A stretch of 64,000 bases of DNA from Paenibacillus whitsoniae (GTDB lineage: Bacteria; Bacillota; Bacilli; Paenibacillales; NBRC-103111): contig NZ_RXHU01000043.1 in the NCBI RefSeq assembly GCF_003955665.1, positions 20,017 through 84,016 of the forward strand, read 5' to 3'. Shown piece by piece: positions 59,456 to 64,000 of this stretch (positions are counted from its first letter, which is position 1; every line of letters begins with the position of its first letter). The position numbers and the translations under genes were made by a program. Under the pieces are notes generated by a model, which did not search any database, was not told where the DNA came from, and saw nothing but the letters and a program-made list of their open reading frames with translations.

Positions 59456-61156
59456 ATGGGGAAAAAAATTTCGATGATCGCGCTTGCGGCAGTCACCGTG
59501 CTTTCGCTGGGGCTATCCGCTTGTTCCGAAAGCACCGATGCCGGAAAGAAGACAGCAGCGAATTCGCCTGCGCCTAACGGTCAACAGGAAGCCGCAGCCC
59601 AAGCGATACAGCAGGGGACTTACAAATTTGATCCGCCGGTGACGATTACAACCGTCAAAGCAACGGATTCCACCATGAAATTCAAAAACGGGGAGACCAT
59701 GGAAAACAATGTCCATACCAAATGGGCGCACGATCAACTGGGGATCGACCTCAAATTTTTGTGGCAGGTGCCGGGCGATCAATTTAATACGAAATTGCGG
59801 CTGATGCTGACGGCTAATGAATCGCTGCCTGACGTGCTCATGACCATGGATGGGGCGTTGATGGAAGAGTTGATGCAATCGGGCAAATACGAAGATATCT
59901 CGGCTGACTTTGAGAAATATGCTTCTCCAAAAGTGAAGCAAATCTATAACTCGAGCCCGCTGAACTGGCAACAAGTTACCATCGGCGGGAAGAAGATGGC
60001 GCTTCCGAACTTTAGAACCGCAGGGAACGATAATGCGGTCATGTGGATCAGACAGGATTGGCTTGATAAACTTGGGATGAAAGCTCCTACAACCTTTGCA
60101 GAACTGGAAACCTTGATGCAAGCTTTTCTGGACAAGAAGCCGGGCGGCAGCGATAACGTGATTCCGCTCGGTGTCAGCTTCGGTTCCGGCGGCTCTTCAC
60201 CGAATCCGTTCGCGAGTTGGCTGGGCGAGACGACGTGGGTGTTCGGCCCTTATGGCACGGTGCCGTATCAATGGTTGGAAAAGGACGGCAAACTCGTGCA
60301 CGGCTCGACGCTTCCGGCGATGAAGGACGGCTTAGCCAAGCTGAAAGACTGGTATAACAAAGGTTACATCTCCAAAGAAGCAGGTCTTCAAGACGAGAAT
60401 AAATTGGGTGAATTGATCGCGCAAGGGCGTGTGGGCATCGTGGTGGCGCCTTCCTGGATGTCAGGTTGGCCGCAAACCGATATGCAGAAAAATATTCCGG
60501 GCTCCATCATGAAGCCTTATCCGATCCCAGCCCTTAATGGGAAAGCTGTAGCTAAAGACACCACTTACTTAAATGGCGGTTTGCTTATCAAGAAGGACTT
60601 CCAGCATGCGGATGCTTTGTTCCTATACTTGAACCGGCTATTTGCCGGTGTTAATCCGGATGAGAACAGCGAATTCGTAAACGGATGGTTCAAGGACTAC
60701 GATTACACAATTAAATCGGACGGAACCTTGTCATCCGTAGACAAAGATATCCCGGGTGGAAAAGTGGACCCTTCCAAGTACTTCTTAATGGCACCGACAG
60801 ATCCCTTCTTGGGGATGAAGATTAGAGCCAAAATAGCCCGAGGAGAAACGCCTGTAACGCCATCCGAGAAAAAGGTGGCCGGTGGCGTCCAAGACGGACT
60901 TATTGCTGCTCGCATTGTTGATGACGGCTGGAAATCGGGCATCTACGTTCCGCAAGCTTACATGGGAGCGAGCACACCGACGATGCAATCCAAACAAGGC
61001 ATTCTGGTGAAGCTGGAAGGCGACACATTTTTGAGCATCATCTATGGTAAAAAGCCAATCGACGAGTTTGACAATTTTGTAAAGGAATGGATGAGTCTGG
61101 GCGGCGAGAATATCACCAAAGAAGTCAACGAAGCGTATCAAAAAACAAAAAAATAA
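59456..61156 (+). CDS. Lipoprotein solute-binding protein, cassette 3
   Basis: 566 residues. Signal peptide with lipobox GLSAC (Cys23), Ala/Gln-rich tether, then a type I solute-binding fold: GETMENNVHTKWAHDQLGIDLKF, MLTANESLPDVLMTMDGALM and AFLDKKPGGSDNVIPLG. It is LplA-like and only distantly related to SBP-A or SBP-B. ATG 59456 is preferred; TTG codons at 59444 and 59447 lie very near AAGGGGAGG. It works with the divergent permeases. Confidence 0.88.
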   Translation: MGKKISMIALAAVTVLSLGLSACSESTDAGKKTAANSPAPNGQQEAAAQAIQQGTYKFDPPVTITTVKATDSTMKFKNGETMENNVHTKWAHDQLGIDLKFLWQVPGDQFNTKLRLMLTANESLPDVLMTMDGALMEELMQSGKYEDISADFEKYASPKVKQIYNSSPLNWQQVTIGGKKMALPNFRTAGNDNAVMWIRQDWLDKLGMKAPTTFAELETLMQAFLDKKPGGSDNVIPLGVSFGSGGSSPNPFASWLGETTWVFGPYGTVPYQWLEKDGKLVHGSTLPAMKDGLAKLKDWYNKGYISKEAGLQDENKLGELIAQGRVGIVVAPSWMSGWPQTDMQKNIPGSIMKPYPIPALNGKAVAKDTTYLNGGLLIKKDFQHADALFLYLNRLFAGVNPDENSEFVNGWFKDYDYTIKSDGTLSSVDKDIPGGKVDPSKYFLMAPTDPFLGMKIRAKIARGETPVTPSEKKVAGGVQDGLIAARIVDDGWKSGIYVPQAYMGASTPTMQSKQGILVKLEGDTFLSIIYGKKPIDEFDNFVKEWMSLGGENITKEVNEAYQKTKK

Positions 61157-61163
61157 ACGGGAG

Positions 61164-61192
61164 GGTCCGCTGGTGGTCAGCGGGCCTTTTTC
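61164..61192 (+). terminator. Terminator after the cassette 3 SBP gene
   Basis: GGTCCGCTG (61164-61172) and CAGCGGGCC (61178-61186), one G-U pair, then TTTTT. Confidence 0.88.
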
Positions 61193-61235
61193 GTATGGAA
61201 ACGGGCGTGAGAATTGTCTTTTTGAAACATTATCG

Positions 61236-61307
61236 GATCTTAACATTTTCTCATATGATCTTAAAACTTTATCTCTTATCCAAATGTAAGCGCTGTAATA
61301 TGATGAA
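61236..61307 (+). promoter_or_regulatory. Cassette 3 control module, copy C (before foldase gene)
   Basis: TCTTAA at 61238 and 61259 (21 bp apart), then TCTCTTATC and TGTAAGCGCTGTAATA (61285-61300). TCTTAT, 16 bp, TAATAT is the likely promoter. Confidence 0.6.
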
Positions 61308-61322
61308 ATCGGGGTGATGAGG

Positions 61323-62411
61323 TTGAAGCGTAAAATGAAGATCTCTGCAATTCTAGCCGTGATTTCAATTTCTAGCTTGGCCATCTATTTGGCGTTGGCG
61401 GGCCGGTTATCCGATAGGGCTTTCGTTGCCGAGGTGAACGGAAGCCCGGTCACCGTGAAGGAGTTCAGGAGCGAGCTGGAGCGGCAAAGAGCTTCCGTCA
61501 TCGATAGCTTTCACCGCTTGTATGGTGCGGAGTACGGAAATCATTTTTGGCAAACCAGCTACAACGGGGAGACGCCTGAGGCTGCAGTTAAACAGAGAGC
61601 CTTAGACGAAATCGTCAAGTTTAAGGTCGAACTGGAGCTCGCTGAACAGCACGGTCTGGTCCAGGGAACCTCTTACGAGGATCTGCAGCGTGAGATGGCA
61701 AAGGAGAACGGGCAAAGAGAAGCAGCGTTGAAGGCGAAGCAGCCTATCTACGGGCCTGTTCAGCTGGATGAAAGTGCATTCAGGAATGTTTACATAAGTA
61801 AGCTTCGAATCCATCTGAAGGAGATGCTGTCCGAGAGTGAACTGAAAGCGAGCGATGAGGAATTAAAGCGATATGATGAGCAGCTGAAGGGCAGCCAGTT
61901 TATTGACGAGGATAAGATCCGGTTTCAGAAGATTTCGGTCTCATACAGAGATGCTCAATCAGGCGGCAGCGGAGATCAACAAAAGCAGGCGGCAAAGAAA
62001 CTGCTGGATGCCATCAGGCAGCGTGCGGATCAAGGCACACCGATGAATGAAGCGGTTAAGAAGCAGCAAACCGATAACGCTGGTTCTTCGATCCGGTATA
62101 CCGAAGAGGAATTGAACGCGAATACAGCCGGAAGCTATTTCAAAACGCAACCGATGCTGTTCTCCATACTGGCCGGCGGCCTTCAGGAAGGCGAGATTAG
62201 CGGTGTCTTTGAGGAAGCCGTACGGGGCGAATACGTCTTGATTCAGATAACAGGGCGGGAAGCATCCGGGTCTACAAGCTTTGACAAAGTCGAGAACGAT
62301 GTTCGTAAAAGCTATGTAGATCAAGCATATGCAGCCTACTTAACGAAGCTCGCCGACGAAGCGAGGGTTGAAATTAACTCTAAATACTACGCTAGGATTT
62401 CGATGCCGTAA
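61323..62411 (+). CDS. SurA/PpiC-like peptidyl-prolyl isomerase-type foldase, membrane-anchored
   Basis: About 362 residues. One N-terminal hydrophobic segment (ISAILAVISISSLAIYLALAG) without a lipobox, so a signal anchor. FVAEVNGSPVTVKEFRSELERQR is a SurA_N-type motif. A long helical middle follows, and the C-terminal part (KIRFQKISVSYRD, SILAGGLQEGEISGVFEEAVRGEYVLIQITGRE) has the outline of a parvulin domain, though degenerate. It may fold the secreted enzyme encoded next. Starts at 61314, 61317, 61323 and 61335 are all possible; TTG 61323 is a compromise based on GGGGTGA and GAGG. Confidence 0.7.
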   Translation: MKRKMKISAILAVISISSLAIYLALAGRLSDRAFVAEVNGSPVTVKEFRSELERQRASVIDSFHRLYGAEYGNHFWQTSYNGETPEAAVKQRALDEIVKFKVELELAEQHGLVQGTSYEDLQREMAKENGQREAALKAKQPIYGPVQLDESAFRNVYISKLRIHLKEMLSESELKASDEELKRYDEQLKGSQFIDEDKIRFQKISVSYRDAQSGGSGDQQKQAAKKLLDAIRQRADQGTPMNEAVKKQQTDNAGSSIRYTEEELNANTAGSYFKTQPMLFSILAGGLQEGEISGVFEEAVRGEYVLIQITGREASGSTSFDKVENDVRKSYVDQAYAAYLTKLADEARVEINSKYYARISMP

Positions 62412-62424
62412 TCGATTGTTCTTG

Positions 62425-62465
62425 AAAGCGGTTTCTCTAATGGAATGAAGGAGCTGCTTTTTAGA
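62425..62465 (+). terminator. Hairpin between foldase and beta-helix genes
   Basis: AAAGCGGTTTC (62425-62435) pairs with GGAGCTGCTTT (62450-62460), counting G-U pairs, then TTT. Possibly a partial terminator; no new promoter is evident in the 30 bp before the next gene. Confidence 0.55.
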
Positions 62466-62493
62466 TAACTAAACCATGTGAGGAGGAAATGAA

Positions 62494-64000
62494 GTGAAAT
62501 GGAAGAATGGCAGGCTTTTCAGCATGATCCTGGTTTTGGCTATGGCGGTGGCTTGCTTCATGCCGCTATCGGGTCCGTCTGTTGTTTATGCAGCGGGTAC
62601 CACGTATTATGTGGATGCTGTTAGCGGGAACGATGCGAATGCCGGTACATCCACGGGGGCGGCTTGGCAGACACTTGCCAAAGTAAACAGCGTCACCTTC
62701 CAGCAGGGCGATTCGATTTTGTTCAAGGCCGGTGGCGTATGGACCGGCACACTGTCGCCGCAGGGTTCCGGCACGGCAGGCAGTCCGATCAAGATCGACA
62801 AGTACGGCACAGGCAGCAAGCCGTTGATTGCCGGTGCCGGCGCGGCGTCGACCCTCTATTTTTACAATCAGGAGCAATGGGAAATCCGAAATCTGGAGAT
62901 CACCAACGATGCAGCGACCAAAGGGGTGCGGAGAGGGATCCATTTGGACGGCAGCAGCGGCACCTGGACGAATCCGAAGGTTTACCAGCATTTTGTATTG
63001 GAGAACCTGGATATTCACAACGTGAAGGGCGATGTCAGCACAGACTATGCGCACAACGGCGGCATTATCGTCTGGGGAACGACTTGGGATTATCATGTTG
63101 CGGACGTGACGATCAATAACTGTAAAATCTATACGGTGGATAGTGTGGGCATTTATCTGAACGGTGCCCAAACCTCGTATTCCTCCAATCTGAAAGTGAC
63201 GAACAACTTGATCTATGACGTAGCCGCCGACGGAGCTTTCGTATTGAATACGACGAACGGTCTGATCGAGAACAACATTGTCCATGACACGCATGTAAGA
63301 GCAAGCGGTTACCATGTGCCGCTCTGGGTATTTGCCGCCAAGAACAATGTGATTCAATTCAACGAGGTTTATAATACGGCACCAGGCGGCGATGCCATGG
63401 CCTATGACGCTGACTACAATAGCGACGGCACGATCATTCAGTATAACTACAGCCACAACAATGCCGGCGGCGGCTTCCTGATCGTGAACGACGGTACAGT
63501 TGCGAGCAACCGTAACACAAATACCGTCATTCGCTACAATATCAGTCAGAACGACGGCGGTGCCGTATTCAACTTCAACGGAACACCGGATACGACGACG
63601 GTGTACAATAATACCGTTTATTTGCCAAAAGCATCGCAAGCCAAGGTCATCAATCATTCCAATTGGGGCGGGTACGCCAAGAATACGTATTTCTACAATA
63701 ACATCATCTACAATTTAGGAACGGGCGGTTACACGTTTGCCACCAGCACGAACAATGTCTTCGAGCATAACGTTTTTTACGGCAACCATCCGGCGACAGA
63801 GCCGGCGGATCCGTATAAAATCACAGCAGATCCGCAGCTTGCTTCCCCTGGCTCCGGCGGGCTCGGCAGAGATTCTTTGATCGGCTATAACCTGCTGAAT
63901 ACGTCTCCGGCGATTGGTATGGGGAAAGTGGTGGCGAACAACGGCGGCAGGGACTATTACGGCAATGCAGTCTCCGCTGCGTCTGCTCCGAATATCGGTG
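62494..64000 (+). CDS. Secreted right-handed parallel beta-helix protein (3' partial)
   Basis: At least 502 residues, open to the right edge. GTG 62494 lies 7 bp after AGGAGG. A signal peptide ends near VVYAAG (~residue 34). TYYVDAVSGNDANAGTS is the standard opening of secreted beta-helix proteins (pectate-lyase-like superfamily). It is followed by coils rich in NN and NVI/NIV turns, such as GLIENNIVHDTH, NNVIQFNEVYNT and TIIQYNYSHNN. The fold covers pectate lyases, polygalacturonases and other polysaccharide enzymes; the catalytic family cannot be fixed here. Genomic place beside a sugar transporter implies extracellular polysaccharide breakdown. Confidence 0.82.
   Translation, partial: MKWKNGRLFSMILVLAMAVACFMPLSGPSVVYAAGTTYYVDAVSGNDANAGTSTGAAWQTLAKVNSVTFQQGDSILFKAGGVWTGTLSPQGSGTAGSPIKIDKYGTGSKPLIAGAGAASTLYFYNQEQWEIRNLEITNDAATKGVRRGIHLDGSSGTWTNPKVYQHFVLENLDIHNVKGDVSTDYAHNGGIIVWGTTWDYHVADVTINNCKIYTVDSVGIYLNGAQTSYSSNLKVTNNLIYDVAADGAFVLNTTNGLIENNIVHDTHVRASGYHVPLWVFAAKNNVIQFNEVYNTAPGGDAMAYDADYNSDGTIIQYNYSHNNAGGGFLIVNDGTVASNRNTNTVIRYNISQNDGGAVFNFNGTPDTTTVYNNTVYLPKASQAKVINHSNWGGYAKNTYFYNNIIYNLGTGGYTFATSTNNVFEHNVFYGNHPATEPADPYKITADPQLASPGSGGLGRDSLIGYNLLNTSPAIGMGKVVANNGGRDYYGNAVSAASAPNIG

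Noticed and set aside
62566..63657. A 363-codon open frame on the minus strand inside the beta-helix gene
   Set aside because: The plus strand carries a signal peptide, a good AGGAGG site and beta-helix repeats through the same bases. The minus frame has no ribosome site and no recognisable motif; it is a product of the codon bias of the real gene.
16001..64000. Mobile element origin of the carbohydrate cassettes (transposase, integrase, att sites)
   Set aside because: No transposase or integrase frame and no tRNA were found. The only boundary repeats are the paired terminators, reported as a finding rather than as an element.

Overview
The window looks like chromosome of a Paenibacillus-type, spore-forming Gram-positive bacterium. 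This rests on gene content and style, not a search: strong AGGAGG-like ribosome sites, frequent TTG/GTG starts, lipoprotein solute-binding proteins paired with YesM/YesN-type two-component systems, a SAM-I riboswitch over metA-metI-metC, an mntABCD operon, and small proteins of kinds I associate with Bacillales. I see no rRNA, tRNA, CRISPR array, transposase or prophage.

Layout. (1) 1-5.0 kb: end of a cobalamin-assembly operon (cobS, cobD, cobQ, PduO-type adenosyltransferase) with an RluD-family pseudouridine synthase as last gene. (2) 5.1-16.0 kb: housekeeping and orphan genes: an ArsC/Spx-like protein, a site-2 protease, an aminotransferase, two tandem DGQHR (DndB-like) proteins without other dnd genes, two small proteins, a large fused GT-C glycosyltransferase, an FMN reductase and a 5'-3' exonuclease. 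(3) 16.1-28.6 kb: carbohydrate cassette 1: histidine kinase, AraC-type response regulator, lipoprotein SBP-A, terminator, two LplB/LplC-type permeases, lipoprotein SBP-B, and a secreted 1178-residue glycoside hydrolase with three C-terminal carbohydrate-binding repeats. (4) 28.6-43.7 kb: an AraC regulator divergent from tagaturonate epimerase uxaE; two small conserved genes; an HRDC protein; corA; a manganese ABC operon with MntR-like boxes; the methionine operon; mqnC. (5) 43.7-53.8 kb: cassette 2, a gene-for-gene paralogue of cassette 1 ending in a DUF1861-type propeller protein. It is bracketed by two related terminators. (6) 53.8-64.0 kb: cassette 3, more distant: permease pair on the minus strand, divergent from kinase, regulator, SBP, a SurA/PpiC-like foldase and a secreted parallel beta-helix protein that runs off the right edge.

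How the genes work together. The three cassettes look like sense-import-digest units for plant or microbial polysaccharides. A membrane kinase senses extracellular sugar (perhaps through SBP-A), the YesN-type regulator activates the transporter, and secreted enzymes supply oligosaccharides. Promoter comparisons support this. Cassettes 1 and 2 share an operator-promoter block before both the kinase and the permease genes. Cassette 3 has a different module of 21-bp-spaced direct repeats plus a cre-like site, present three times, once with no gene behind it. uxaE and the beta-helix protein suggest that uronate-containing polymers such as pectin are among the substrates; that is inference.
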